A stretch of 64,000 bases of DNA, taken from Cavia porcellus. Its lineage: Eukaryota; Chordata; Mammalia; Rodentia; Caviidae. The stretch is from the NCBI RefSeq assembly GCF_034190915.1, contig NW_026947485.1, positions 50,451,019 to 50,515,018 on the forward strand, read 5' to 3'. Position numbers and translations under genes: made by a program. Of this stretch, positions 24,285 to 35,729 are shown piece after piece. Below the pieces are notes generated by a model. It ran no database searches. It was not told where the DNA came from and saw only the letters and a list, made by a program, of their open reading frames with translations. Position 1 is the stretch's first letter. The number at the start of each line of letters is the position of its first letter.

Positions 24285-25337
24285 ATGACAAAACGAAAGA
24301 CCAAATTACAACCTCAAACCTCCAGCCCATCTCAGGAAACCCTATGAGGAATGTATTTAGAAGAAAATATACCCCATCCACCTCATATATCAGACACAAT
24401 AGCTACTGAAGTTCACAAACAACTCCAGGAAGCTTTAAAGAAATTCAAACTCGAAATAATATCCCAGATAAAAGAAGAAATGATAAAAGAAATGAAAGAG
24501 ATTCTAAATATATCTAAAGAAAACACAGATAAAAAATTGGAGGAACTAAACAAAAAGATAGAATCCCTAGACGAGCAATATAAGAAACAAACAGAATACA
24601 TAATGCAGATGCACAGAGATATACAGGAAATAAAAAACTCCACTGAAAGTTGTAAAAACCGCCTTAATGAAAGTGAAGATAGAATTTCAGACCTTGAAGA
24701 CAGGATCGCAGCTAGTGAACAGGAAAGGAAAGATCTTTTAAAAATAACAAGGAATCAGGAAACAACAATTCAACAACTGCAAGACGATGCAAAGAAGAAT
24801 AACATAAGAATGATAGGGATTAATGAAAAAGAAGGAGACAACATAAAGGATATCAAGAGGATGTTTAGAGAAGTAATAGCTGAAAATTTCCCAAGCATGA
24901 GATCAGAAACTGACATCAGGATCAGTGAAGCATATAGAACTCCAAATAGTCATAACCAAAATAAAACTACACCCAGACATATAATAATCACCATCCCAGA
25001 AATCCAACACAAGAATAGATTATTAAAAGCTGTCAGAGAGAAAAGACAGATCACTTATAAAGGAAAACCTATCAGAATCACAGCAGACTTCTCATCACAA
25101 ACAATAAAGTCAAGAAGAGCATGGAGTGAAGTATTCCAGATCCTAAAGCAAAATGATTTCCAACCTAGACTGATATATCCTGCAAAACTATCATTTAAAA
25201 TAGATGATGAAATACGATACTTCCATGACAAAGAACAGCTGAAGAACTTCATGAACACCAAACCAACCCTGCAAAAAATATTGAAAGACAGTTTAGATAC
25301 ACAAAGGAAAAAACCTCTAAGCAAAGCAAATAATTAA
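24285..25337 (+). pseudogene. L1 ORF1 (RNA-binding nucleoprotein), one early stop
   Basis: ORF1p coats L1 RNA as a trimer in the cytoplasmic ribonucleoprotein and is needed for retrotransposition. The first ATG in the expected place (24285) opens MTKRKTKLQPQT..., but codon 21 is TGA (24345-24347). An in-frame ATG two codons later (24351) restarts 328 residues to the TAA at 25335-25337. Seen from that Met, about residues 20-140 form a Glu/Lys-rich coiled coil. An RRM-like domain follows (NNIRMIGINEKEG, ISEAYRTPN, RHIIITIPE), then the C-terminal domain (RLLKAVREKRQITYKGKP, RRAWSEVFQIL, YPAKLSF, YFHDKEQL). The full frame would be 350 codons. TGA could have arisen from CGA by CpG decay. If translation starts at Met23 the product lacks only the short basic N-terminus, so near-normal function is possible. 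Confidence 0.9.
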
Positions 25338-25356
25338 ACAGAACAGAAAGATAAAG

Positions 25357-26523
25357 ATGCAACAGCAGAGAGATAAGATTCCTACAATTAACCAACATTT
25401 AACAGTAATAGCCATTAATGTAAATGGTCTCAATGCACCAACCAAAAGAAACAGACTAGCAGAATGGATCAAGAAACAAAATCCAACCATATGCTGTTTA
25501 CAGGAAACCCATCTAACCCAGACGGATACTCACAGACTGAAAGTCAAAGGATGGAAAACAATTCTTCATGCAGCAGGAATCCAAAAAAAGGCAGGAGTAG
25601 CCATTCTGTTTGCAGACAATGTGAACTTCAAACCAACAATGACCATAAAGGATAAAAAAGGGCACTACATACTCGTAAGGGGAAAACTCCAAGAGGAAGA
25701 GATAACTATCTTAAATATATACGCACCAAACTCCAGAGCACCCAGTTATATAAAACAATTATTAACAGAAATGAAAACTCAAATTATCGGTAACACAATT
25801 GTAACAGGAGACCTTAATACGCCATTGACACCAAGGGACAGATCAACCAGACAGAAAATGAGCAAAGAAATAACAGAACTGAATCATACCTGTGAACAAA
25901 TGGGTTTGATAGACATATACAGAATGTTCCACCCAACAACATCAGAATACACATTCTTCTCAGCAGTACATGGATCATTTTCTAAAACAGACCATATATT
26001 AGCTCACAGAACATATTTAAACAAGTGCAAAAGAGCTGAAAGCATCCCTTGCATGTTATCGGATCATAGTGGTCTGAAATTAGAAATTAATGATAAAAGA
26101 TACTGCAAAAATCCCACAAACACATGGAAACTGAATAACACACTCTTGAGTAATCAGTGGGTCACAGAAGAAATTAAAGAAGAAATCAAACAATACCTAA
26201 AAGAAAATGAAAATGCAGATACAACTTATCAGAATCTGTGGGATACAATGAAAGCCGTCCTCAGAGGAAAATTTATTGCACTGAGTTCCCACATCAGGAA
26301 AACAGAACAAATACAAATAAATAACTTGATGCTACACCTCAAACAGCTAGAAAAAGAAGAGCAAGTCAAGCCCAAAGCCAAAAGAAGAGAGGAAATTATA
26401 AAAATCAGAGCAGAAATCAATGCAATAGAGACTAAGAAAACAATCCAAAGAATCAACAAATCAAAGAGTTGGTTCTTTGAAAGAATAAATAAAATCGATA
26501 AGCCCCTAGCCAACCTTATTTAA
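25357..26523 (+). CDS. L1 ORF2, endonuclease part (388 aa, ends at premature TAA)
   Basis: The ATG at 25357 opens ORF2 19 bp after the ORF1 stop. The first about 240 residues are the APE-like endonuclease that nicks target DNA at TTTT/A-type sites. Visible catalytic landmarks are N21 in AINVNGLN, E50 in CLQETHL, the NIYAPN loop, the VTGDLNTPL motif (metal/DNA-binding Asp and Asn), KTDHILAH and the final [10 protein letters not shown] with the catalytic His. Numbering runs seven ahead of human L1. The rest is the linker before reverse transcriptase, including a Lys/Glu-rich helical stretch. Codon 389 is TAA (26521-26523), directly after LANLI. The same codon position in the older copy near 1337 is TTA, so the stop is specific to this copy. 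The fragment could make a free endonuclease but no reverse transcriptase. Confidence 0.9.
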   Translation: MQQQRDKIPTINQHLTVIAINVNGLNAPTKRNRLAEWIKKQNPTICCLQETHLTQTDTHRLKVKGWKTILHAAGIQKKAGVAILFADNVNFKPTMTIKDKKGHYILVRGKLQEEEITILNIYAPNSRAPSYIKQLLTEMKTQIIGNTIVTGDLNTPLTPRDRSTRQKMSKEITELNHTCEQMGLIDIYRMFHPTTSEYTFFSAVHGSFSKTDHILAHRTYLNKCKRAESIPCMLSDHSGLKLEINDKRYCKNPTNTWKLNNTLLSNQWVTEEIKEEIKQYLKENENADTTYQNLWDTMKAVLRGKFIALSSHIRKTEQIQINNLMLHLKQLEKEEQVKPKAKRREEIIKIRAEINAIETKKTIQRINKSKSWFFERINKIDKPLANLI

Positions 26524-28692
26524 AAAAGGGAAGAAAAAGCTCAAATTCATGCAATAAGAAATGAAAAAGGAGAAATCACTACAGACCCAATAGAAATACA
26601 GAAGACCATCAACAGCTATTTCGAAAACCTCTACTCTCAAAAGTTTGATAACACAGAAGAAATAGACAGATTCTTAGAAGCATATGAAGTGCCAAAGCTA
26701 GATCAAGAGGATGTAAAACTGTTGAATAACCCAATCTCTGTTACTGAAATTGAAAATGTAATTAAGTCCTTACCCACCAAGAAGAGCCCAGGCCCAGATG
26801 GATTCACTGCAGAATTCTACAAGAAATACAAAGAAGACCTAATGCCGACACTCCTCAAACTATTCAATGAAATTGAAAGGGAAGCAATCCTTCCTAAGTC
26901 ATTCCTGGAAGCAAATATTACTCTAGTACCAAAACCTGAGAAAGACCCAACTAAAAAAGAGAACTATAGACTGATCTCCCTAATGAACACAGATGCAAAA
27001 ATCCTCAATAAAATATTGGCAAATAGGATCCAGCAAATCATCAAGAAGATTATACACCATGACCAAGTGGGATTCATCCCAGGAATGCAAGGATGGTTCA
27101 ACATACGCAAATCAATAAATGTAATCCACCATATCAATAAAGCCAAAAATAAGAATCACATGATCATTTCTATAGATGCAGAAAAAGCCTTTGATAAGGT
27201 CCAACATTTATTCATGATAAAAACTCTACAGAAAATTGGAATAGATGTTCTTTACCTCAATAAAATAAAGGCCATTTATGACAAACCAATAGCCAGCATC
27301 ATACTAAATGGCCAAAAATTGAAAGCCTTTACTTTAGAATCAGACACAAGACAAGGATGTCCTTTATCACCACTCCTATTTAATATAGTACTGGAAGTAC
27401 TAGCCAGAGCAATTAGGCAAGAAAGAGAAATAAAAGGGGTAAAGATAGGAAAAGAAGAAGTTAAGTTGTCATTGTTTGCAGATGACATGATACTCTACAT
27501 AGAAGACCCCCTAAGCTCCATTGAAAGACTCTTAGATACAATAAATAAATTCAGTAATGTGGCTGGATACAAAATCAATACTCAGAAATCAATAGCATTC
27601 CTATACTCAAACAACAAAATCACAGAGAGGGAAATAAAAGAAACTGGACTATTCACATTAGCAAGCAAAAAAATGAAATATTTAGGAATTACTCTTACGA
27701 AAGAAGTGAAAGACTTATACAGTGAAAACTATAATACACTGAAAAAGGAAATTGAAGATGATCTCAGAAAATGGAAAGACATCCCTTGCTCATGGATAGG
27801 AAGAACAAACATTGTGAAGATGGCTATTCTCCCAAAACTCTTATACAGATTCAATGCAATCCCAATCGAAATACCATCAACATACCTTATAGATCTAGAG
27901 AAATCACTCCTAAATTTCATCTGGAACCAGAAGAGACCTAGAATCGCAAAGGCAATTCTAAGCAGCAAAGACAAAGCAGGAGGCATCACAATCCCTGACT
28001 TGAAATTATACTACAAAGCAACAGTAGTAAAATCAACATGGTATTGGAATCAAAACAGAGCCGAAGATCAATGGAATAGATTAGAAGATACAACCACAAC
28101 TACAAACACACTCAACCACCTTATCTTTGATAAAGGAGCCAAGCAGGTTCACTGGAAGAACGACAGTCTCTTTAATAAATGGTGCTGGAAAAACTGGCTC
28201 TCCATTTGCCGAAAACTAAAGCTAGACCCATGTCTATCACCATGTACTAAATTAAAATCTAAATGGGTCAAAGATCTGAATATTAAAACAGAAACACTAA
28301 ATCTATTGGAAGACAAATTGGGTAGAAACCTTGGAGACATAGGAGTAGGTAGAGAATTCATGAACAGGACTCAAACCGCACGGGAAATACTTCCCAGAAT
28401 CAATAACTGGGACCACTTCTTATTAAAAAGTTTCTGCATGTCAAAAGAAATCTCCAGCATAGTGAAAAGAAAACCCACAAACTGGGAAAAGATTTTAGTG
28501 AACTCTCTCTCAGACAAGGGACTCTTGTCTAAAACACATAAAGAATTAAAAAAACTCAGACCTCCAAAATTCAAAGATCCAATCCAAAAATGGGCATCTG
28601 AGATGAATACGCAATTCTCAGATGAAGAAATGCAAATGGCAAATAAATACATGAAAAAATGCTCATCATCATTGGTCATTAGCGAAATGTAA
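26524..28692 (+). pseudogene. L1 ORF2, reverse transcriptase part (between two stops)
   Basis: This continues the same frame after the TAA at codon 389 and stays open to the TAA at 28690-28692 (codon 1112). There is no good start codon nearby; the first plausible one is a GTG at 26689. The reverse transcriptase fingers and palm are all present: [13 protein letters not shown] (RT1), the [19 protein letters not shown] block, [25 protein letters not shown] (first catalytic Asp), [12 protein letters not shown], and [11 protein letters not shown] with the paired catalytic aspartates at codons 709-710 (27481-27486). Downstream are KYLGITLT and the thumb and Cryptic regions, including [11 protein letters not shown] sequence. 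Every core motif is conserved, so only the flanking stops inactivate it. CAA in the older copy at the codon 1112 position suggests a C-to-T change. Confidence 0.9.
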
Positions 28693-29196
28693 ATTAAAAC
28701 CACACTGAGATACCATCTCACTCCTGAAAGAATGGCCAGGATCAAGAAAACCAACAACAACAAACGCTGGAGAGGCTGTGGGGAAAAAGGAACTCTCCTG
28801 CACTGTTGTTGGGAGTGTAGACTGGTACAGCCTTTGTGGAGGTCTGTCTGGAGGTTTCTCAAAAAGTTGGGATTGGAAATCCCATTTATTCCAGCTATTC
28901 CACTTCTAGGCATATTCCCAGAAGAAATGAAAGCATCATACCACAGTGATTTATGTGCACCTATGTTTATAGCAGCACAATTTGTAATCGCCAGATCTTG
29001 GAAACAACCCAAGTGTCCATCAACTGAGGAATGGATAAAAAAGTTGTGGTATTTCTATACAATGGAGTATTATTCAGCTATAAAGAAGGATCACATTGAA
29101 ATATTTATCAATAAATGGGCGCAGCTTGAGACCATACTCATAAGTGAAATAAATCAATCTCGCATGTATGAATACCGAATAGTTTCCCTAATGTAA
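28693..29196 (+). pseudogene. L1 ORF2, C-terminal Cys-rich part (after second stop)
   Basis: The frame resumes after TAA at codon 1112 and is open for 167 residues to the natural TAA at 29194-29196. The whole ORF2 therefore counts 1279 sense-position codons, a normal length for L1. An ATG at 28732 could begin a 154-residue fragment. It carries [18 protein letters not shown], followed by [39 protein letters not shown] and MEYYSAIKK, the standard L1 C-terminus that binds nucleic acid. The CX3CX7HX4C motif lacks its first Cys (Arg, codon CGC, in its place), and the older copy near 3400 shows the same CGC. Confidence 0.88.
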
Positions 29197-30276
29197 GTAA
29201 TGATTCAAATATATAAAAATATGTGGTAATCATGATTCCCTATTATGTGGCCTTGCAGCCTTATAAAATTTTCACTTATTAATTAGAAAGGCTTTATTCT
29301 GGGCTTCTTGATATGGAAATATTTGAAGCTATAGTATATGAAGTTCTATCCAAATATTTCAAGGAAAAAGACAGACACTATGGTAACTACTATTCTTTAA
29401 AAAAATTATTTAGTTATTTCTTATGTTTATTTTAATTAAGGGAAAAATTTAAAAAATTAGGATATATAATAGTAACTCTTTTCGATTTCCTATTAACTTG
29501 TTTTGAAGTCCTGTAATGCTCCCACGATCTTGTTTTGACTGATTAGACTCTGTTCCATTCTGCGCGATAGTATCAAGTCTGAGGGTATAGGCAACTACTT
29601 TGAAGGCAATAAGATTCACAAAGATGCCCATTCTGGTTTGACTATTGTCTCCTTTGGAAGTCCTGTAATGTTTACAATGCCTAAGTTTTATTGGTCTTGT
29701 TCTCTACTGTTTTGTCCAACTTTATAATATCTAATGAGATAGATAAATCTTTTTAAGGAAACAAGAGACAACGTTGATAACCATTGTCAATAACCTTGTA
29801 CTCTGTTCTACATCATGTGCTATGTCTATCCTTGGTTTTGACTGACAGCTTTGTTTTGCCATACTTGACTTTATTCTCCCCCCCCCCAAAAAAAGTAATA
29901 AGAACTAAGGAGTAATAAAATCCAAAATGTGTAAATTTTGTTGTAAAAAAGAGAGGGAGGAAAAAAAAAAAGAGCTCTAACGGATATAACAGCAAGTGTG
30001 TTTAGGGGTGTTAAATAGCTGACTATATTAATGTTTTTGGATCATTCTACACAGCTGTTTACAGTCTCTCTGTTTGAATGTCTACTTTATATTCTTTGAT
30101 ACTGTGATTTGAGCAACTATCTCCAAGATGATATTATGTAATCTATTAACAGGTGATTTCTTACTGTTATGGTTTTTTTTTTGTAGTTCTGTATTATGTG
30201 TAACCTTACACTGCTTTGTTCTGTTTTGTGTTTTTCTCTTTTTCCTCTTAAATAAAAAAAAATGAAAAAAATAAAA
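29197..30276 (+). other. L1 3' UTR with ~150-bp tandem units, C10 run and polypurine tract
   Basis: GAAGTCCTGTAATG recurs at 29505 and 29657 (152-bp spacing). More diverged versions of the unit (AACTACTTTGAAGGCAATAAG..., GAGCAACTATCTCCAAGATG...) follow near 29800 and 30110-30190. A C10 run lies at 29878-29887 and a purine tract at about 29948-29975. It ends in CTTAAATAAAAAAAAATGAAAAAAATAAA, carrying the polyadenylation signal. Confidence 0.75.
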
Positions 30277-30294
30277 AGAATACTATACAGAATA
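30277..30294 (+). repeat. Target-site duplication, right copy (young L1)
   Basis: Identical 18-bp match to 23570-23587, directly after the A-rich tail. Confidence 0.95.
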
Positions 30295-30860
30295 CTATTC
30301 AGCCATAAAAAGAAGGCAGTCCTGTCATCTGCAACATTATTAATAAACCTGCATAGCACAATGTTAAATAAAATAAGCCAAGCATGAGAGAATAAATACA
30401 ATATGGGCTCACTAATACGTGGAATCTAACAAAGTAGATTTCACAGGATTTGAGAATAAATGGTGGTTACCAGAGTCTAAGGACAGCAGGAGTGGTGAGA
30501 GACTGGTCAAAAAATACTAAGTTACAATTAGGAAAAATAAATCCTGGTGTACAATTACTGCAAAGTAACTATAAATAATCCAAGCACTTGGGAGGCTGAG
30601 GAGGAACAATCTTACAAGATCCAGGCCAGTCTGGGCTACAGTGAGTTCAAGGCCAGTCTGAACAATATAGTGAGACCCCGTCTCAAAACAACAACAAAAA
30701 ACAAACAAAAAAGAGACAAAAACCCTATGAAAGGATACTGAATGTTTTCAACACAAAGGCATGATAAATATTTGAAGACCTAACCTGATTTGAACATTAT
30801 ATGTCTAGATCAAAATATGATACCTCATAGATACGCATAAATTTTTTCATTTTTTAAAAC
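30295..30860 (+). mobile_element. Ancient L1, right part (3' end of the host of the young L1)
   Basis: After the duplication the older element resumes: ACTATTCAGCCATAAAAAGAAGG, then the 3' UTR (TAAATAAAATAAGCCAAGCATGAGAGAATAAATAC, TACTGCAAAGTAACTATAAATAA). After a B1 insertion it continues with GGATACTGAATGTTTTCAACACAAAGGCATGATAAATATTTGAAG. This continues the sequence broken off at 23569. Confidence 0.8.
30576..30715 (+). mobile_element. B1 SINE, 5'-truncated
   Basis: TAATCCAAGCACTTGGGAGGCTGAGGAGG...CAAGGCCAGTCTGAACAATATAGTGAGACCCCGTCTCAAAAC, with a CAA/AAAC-rich tail. It sits inside the ancient L1 3' UTR. Confidence 0.9.
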
Positions 30861-31249
30861 AAACCAAATAAACAAAAATTTATAAAATGTTTAAAAGGGG
30901 GACAGGGATTGCTTTTCAGATTGCTTTATTTTCCCCAAACATTTTTAAAATACAGGAAATCTTTCAAATTCATTCCCCCTTGTCTCTACTTCCAGCAAAA
31001 GAAAAGAAAAGAAAAGGAAAAAAGAAAGACCAGCACACACAGGTCTATAAGCCCTAAGCACTGGGCTTAGGAAAACAAATGCAGAGGCTACAGCACACAC
31101 ACAAAAAAATTATACAGAGAGTGATTTGCAAAAATGCCACCTTCGAGTATGTAGTTTAGACAATTATTTGCAAGTGTCCTATAGCACAGTTACAGGAACT
31201 GAAAAGCCTTATAAAGGCGTACCTGTACATACCCGCTTCAATTCAACAA

Positions 31250-31435
31250 GCACCCATGGCGAAGACCTAGTATTTCCTGAGCATTTACTGACTACCATAA
31301 GCTGTCAGATCCCGCTGTGCAAGTACTGTTTTTATCATTGGCTCCTCCCGCCACCCATCATGGACATCAAATTACCGTCATTTTGTAGGAATGAAACAGA
31401 GGCTTGTAAGTGAAATGACTCGGCAAAGTACATGC
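31250..31435 (+). repeat. MIR fragment
   Basis: TTTCCTGAGCATTTACTGACTACC...ATGAAACAGAGGCTTGTAAGTGAAATGACTCGGCAAAGT fits the order of MIR landmarks (gapped GAGCACTTACTATGTG and GAAACTGAGGC...AAGTGACTTGCC). Confidence 0.5.
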
Positions 31436-31889
31436 ACCTTTAGAAACTTGAACACACTTCTGCACGACTCCTTTCTTTTTGAGTAACTGACAGTAACATT
31501 TGAAAAGACAGAACAAAAAATAATACTCAAATTTCACATTTGCTATGGGAGTTTCCAATGTTCACCATCTCTTTTGAAATGACAATTTGGTTCAAGGCCA
31601 GCCTCTGTGTCTGGGATAGGGAACCCTTTGGAGTGTCAGAGCAAGGGAGCTATCCCAATCACAGCCTCAGCCTACAATACACGTAGACCAAACAATGTGA
31701 CTTCCTCCTAAACTGAGGGGAGGAAAGGTGGTGGCTGATTACTGAGTTATTTTATTACCACACAAACCTCAAGCTAAGACTGTGACTCTTCCTCAAAATT
31801 ATCACTCACAATGAATGATGATGTGTAAACACTAACTTTTGTTCAGTTCCCTTTCTTGTTCACTTACCTTACTATGTACCCAGACAAAA

Positions 31890-32262
31890 TCAAGTGCCTC
31901 ACGCAGCACTGTCTAAAGACCGGACACAAAAATGGACACTGAAGAAGGATATATTTGAGTCACTTGGACAAAAATGGAAGGATTTTGAGACCATAATTAT
32001 ACATAAACATTGCATGATTTCTCTAAAGCAACCCAAAATACAAATAAAAAGCAAAATAAAAGCTAAATGGCAGGAAACAGGGAGGCAGATTATGGGAAAT
32101 GGGAAGAGGCTCTATAAAAGGTGGGAGGAGAGGAAGAAAGGAAAAGTAAAAATGATTGAGACATGTTAAGTGTATGTACCATACATACCAACTCCTCAAG
32201 AAGAGTATGACTATTGTGTACTGCAAACATACACTAATAAAATAATTATCACAAATAATGGA
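31890..32262 (+). mobile_element. Old L1 3' end fragment
   Basis: TTTGAGACCATAATTATACATAAA, TCTAAAGCAACCCAAAATACAAATAAAAAGCAAAATAAAAG and ATACACTAATAAAATAATTA follow the same order as the L1 3' end at 45700-46195, including the last ORF2 codons and the 3' UTR. Confidence 0.6.
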
Positions 32263-32399
32263 CATTGGAAGACCTGGCTCCTTTCTCTGATTCTGTTGGG
32301 ACTACTTATTCTTCTTTAAAATCATCATGTAATACGCTCTAATGTTATAAAATGTTCTCTGAAAACATTATTTTAATACCTTTCCACTTGAAGACTTTT

Positions 32400-32885
32400 G
32401 TATAATTTACATAACTTCTGTCATTAGAAATTTAGGTTGTATCTAACCTTTCTGATATTTCCAATGCTACTATAAATAATAACTATCCTTGTGACTAACG
32501 CTTTAACAGCATATCTAACTCCATAGAATGGATTCCTAGAAATTATATTAACAGGTCAAAGGCTACATGCATCTTAAAGACAATTCATATCAGCAAATGA
32601 CCTGCCAGAATAGTTACGATTCCAGCAGTATTTGAGAGCATGTGCTTTATCAAATTGAAAAATTATTTCAGCAAGTGGTGGTGGTGGTGTGTGTAATGGG
32701 ATAAGCACTAGCTAATTTTCCATGTGTATTTTCTCTAGTTTTTGTTCTCTGAAAAACTATTGTTTCATGCTATTTGCCTATTTTTTCAATTTGAATGTCA
32801 CTGATTTATAAAAGTTTTTTCCACATTAAGTGCATCAATTTCATATGTGTTATAGTTAATGCAATTTTTCCTTGTCTTTTGATTT
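32400..32885 (-). mobile_element. Ancient L1M-type fragment, minus strand
   Basis: CAATGCTACTATAAATAATAACTATCCTTGTG, GATTCCTAGAAATTATATTAACAGGTCAAAGG and GCCTATTTTTTCAATTTGAATG match the familiar antisense L1M 3' portion (CTATTATAAATAATGCTGC..., TTCCTAGAAGTGGAATTGCTGGGTCAAAGG). Confidence 0.6.
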
Positions 32886-33924
32886 CTTGTCTGAGTATTA
32901 TTTAATTTCCAGAATTTTAACAGAACATCTATATAAAAATTGGGAGGAAAACAAATTGGGTGGAACAAAACCACTATATCTGATTTTCTATAAAGTAAAA
33001 TTTGCTGCAGTGTTCCTTTCTAACTTCTTCTTGTCTCTGCCACAGAAAGTGGAAGGGACACTCTATCTGATGACATGTAGAAAACAAAACAAAACAATTA
33101 CATAGAACAAGCTGAATTTCACAGTGCCCTAAGCAACTGCAGAACAAATAATGATCACAGATGTGCACACCATAAATATTATTCACTAACAGAAGGGAGA
33201 ATAAATGGAAAAGCATGTCATTACAAGAGACGGCATGACTGCTGGTTTAAGTGTCTTCTGAAGAATGAAAGACAGACATAAGCATAGACACCATTAAAAT
33301 GAGATATTTCTCAGGCTTCATCATAGGCAAAACCAGATTTAAAAATGATGGGAATGTAACATGAGATAAACCAACAGCTGCAGAGAAAAATCTAACAGAA
33401 ACCTAGATGTTGAAATAAACAGAAAAAGTCCCACTTGCAGAATATTAGGGAAAAGTATTTTAAAATCTACCTCTTCTGAGTATGAGAAAATCTTTCTCTT
33501 ATGTCACAGAGCACTAGTGACTTGATATCTTGCTTTTTTCATTTTGTTGTTTCTCCTCTTCCTTTTTTTCTTATAAAGAATCAGTATATACCTATTTCCT
33601 CTTTCCTCTGGCTTTTCTAAAAACCACCACCATGAATGACATCTCCCTTACACAGACAGAGACTCACAAATGATGGACAATAGGAGTCTGCTGTTCTAAA
33701 ATCAACACATAGAAAAAAAAAATTAACCTGAAGTTTACTTACTCCTCAAATAATAACATAAAATATAAATTTATTCTTGCCAAATTAGAAAAGAAAGTAG
33801 AGCATGCCCTGCTTCCTGAAAACTTAAAAAAAAAAAAATTAAAGTACAACTTTTAAATAGCTGAACCTTTTTGCTGGCACTGAAGTTTTCTTTCTTCCTA
33901 CAAATAATAATAACAATAATAATA

Positions 33925-34145
33925 ATGTCAGCAAATACTCCTAAGAACTTTATAAAACAACCTTTGATGGTTTACATTCATTGCTTAGCTAATTTTTACA
34001 ACTTTATCAAGTGTTACTGTCCTGCTCATTTTTTTAGATTAGGAAAGTGAAGGTTAAAGCACTTGGCCACGTTACCATTGGATAGGGGCAGGCCCAGGAT
34101 ATATATTCAATTTCAACTGGGTCTGACGCCTGAGTTCCTAACTAC
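33925..34145 (+). repeat. MIR element
   Basis: TTTACATTCATTGCTTAGC, ATTAGGAAAGTGAAGGTTAAAGCACTTGGCCACGTTACC and CTGACGCCTGAGTTCCTAAC occur in MIR order. Confidence 0.6.
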
Positions 34146-35729
34146 TAAGGTTTCTTGCATTGGAAGGATCCCACAGAGCTCCTCCTTGGGAGATGAGAGA
34201 ATGAGTGTTCTTTTCCAGCTTTCTTTCCATACTGGTTCAACCCTGGTGCAACAGACAGACTTCTAGGAGCAGAAAAAAGTTCAAAGTAGAGAAGAGCACC
34301 GAAATACATAGCTTTTCTTACCAAACTTTTATAGTCAAGGAAGCAGATTTATAGTCACACAATATACTACAGTAAGAGGCGGAACATTTTAGTCTTCCAG
34401 TTAGTCTTACTTGGGGAGTAAAAAAGTGTATAACTTCGGGACTATCCAGCTCCCCTTCCAGTGCATCTGCACTCACCTCTATCTCTTTATTTCTTCAGAT
34501 ACAATTTCTGCCAAGAGAAGTTTAAAAATGCTAGCATGGTAATGGGTAGGTATAACATATAATCAAAAATTATAAACTTTGAACTATGAGAGGTTCTGTA
34601 TTTAAGCAACATAAAGGATACTAGACAGTGGTATAGTTTTTCATAAACAGAATACATTGCAATAGATTTATAACTTATTCTAGAGAAAATTACTTCATCT
34701 TATTCTTTATAAAATTCTTAAGAAGGAAAACAAACTATTCTGACCATATGAGCATATCAGTGGTATCACCTTCACTACAATGGGGTAATTCTTAAATGCT
34801 AAATTCCTTGAAATTAACTGCACTCAAAATTACAAAATTCACCAATAATTCCAATCGTGATGTATCTCACAGTTCAGCTGCCAACACTAAGTAATTTTAA
34901 ATCATTCTGTGAGGTTACACAGAAGAGTACAACTGCAAAGAACTCATTATTCATCATACCCCCATTACCTACTGGCAAATAAACATGTCTGCTATCTAAA
35001 GCTCAATGTCTAACAAGGAGCCAATCCAATCTAACTTTTGCAGGGGTTCTAATTAAAAATGAGACAATTCTCATTGTCCGTTGTGTCTAGTGCTGCTTTC
35101 CTTAACTTTATCTGACAGCGTTATAAAGATTTGGGAGTTTTAATCTCTCAACATCTTAATTGAGACAAAATCCTATTATTCTGCTTTGTTATTTGAAGTC
35201 ACAGTGTATCAAATGACTTTTCTATGTACCAGTCAGGTTGGCCATTTCAGATACTGTATACCTAAGTTTGCATTATCTATAGTCAAACTGGCTTATAGTG
35301 TGTTTGCAGGAATGAGGGAGAGCAGTGAGCATTGTGGTTTACTTACTGTCAAAGAATTACCTATGAGGCAAAAAAGACCAGCTATTTAAACTAGATACTG
35401 GATTAACTATATATCGGAAATCATAGTAATGTTTGGTACTATATGTTGGAGTACAAATATATAGAAAGCCAACTTAAAATAATTAATGTAATTTTTTCTT
35501 AATTTCAGAAAGATTAAGGTAAAAAAAAACTAATGACCTACTGACAAAAATTTCAACTACATTTTTTTACAGTTCTTGAAATAACACTTCTTTAAAATGC
35601 TAATATCCTAAAAGAATAGCCTCCCACGAGATGGAAAGAAAAGTCTGAGATATGTTTCTAACTGATGCTTAGAAGCTAAAAAAGTATGAATTTTTGATTG
35701 CTTAACAAGTTCTTGTATAAAGCTAATTA

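Larger units (their letters stand above)
23588..30276 (+). mobile_element. Full-length L1 (LINE-1) retrotransposon, nearly intact
   Basis: A complete 6.7-kb L1. In order it has a GC-rich 5' UTR with tandem monomers (23588-24284), ORF1 (24285-25337), a 19-bp spacer, ORF2 (25357-29196), a 3' UTR with ~150-bp tandem units, a C-run and a polypurine tract (29197-30250), and an A-rich end with AATAAA (about 30250-30276). An 18-bp perfect target duplication brackets it, so the insertion is fairly recent. The only obvious lesions are one stop in ORF1 (codon 21) and two in ORF2 (codons 389 and 1112). I saw no frameshift in either frame, so it cannot move on its own without those codons being read through. 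It lies antisense to ST7, the usual orientation for L1s that survive in introns. Confidence 0.97.

Noticed and set aside
28371..29012. 213-residue minus-strand open frame
   Set aside because: It is entirely antisense to L1 ORF2 and reflects the A-rich, stop-poor complement of that gene.
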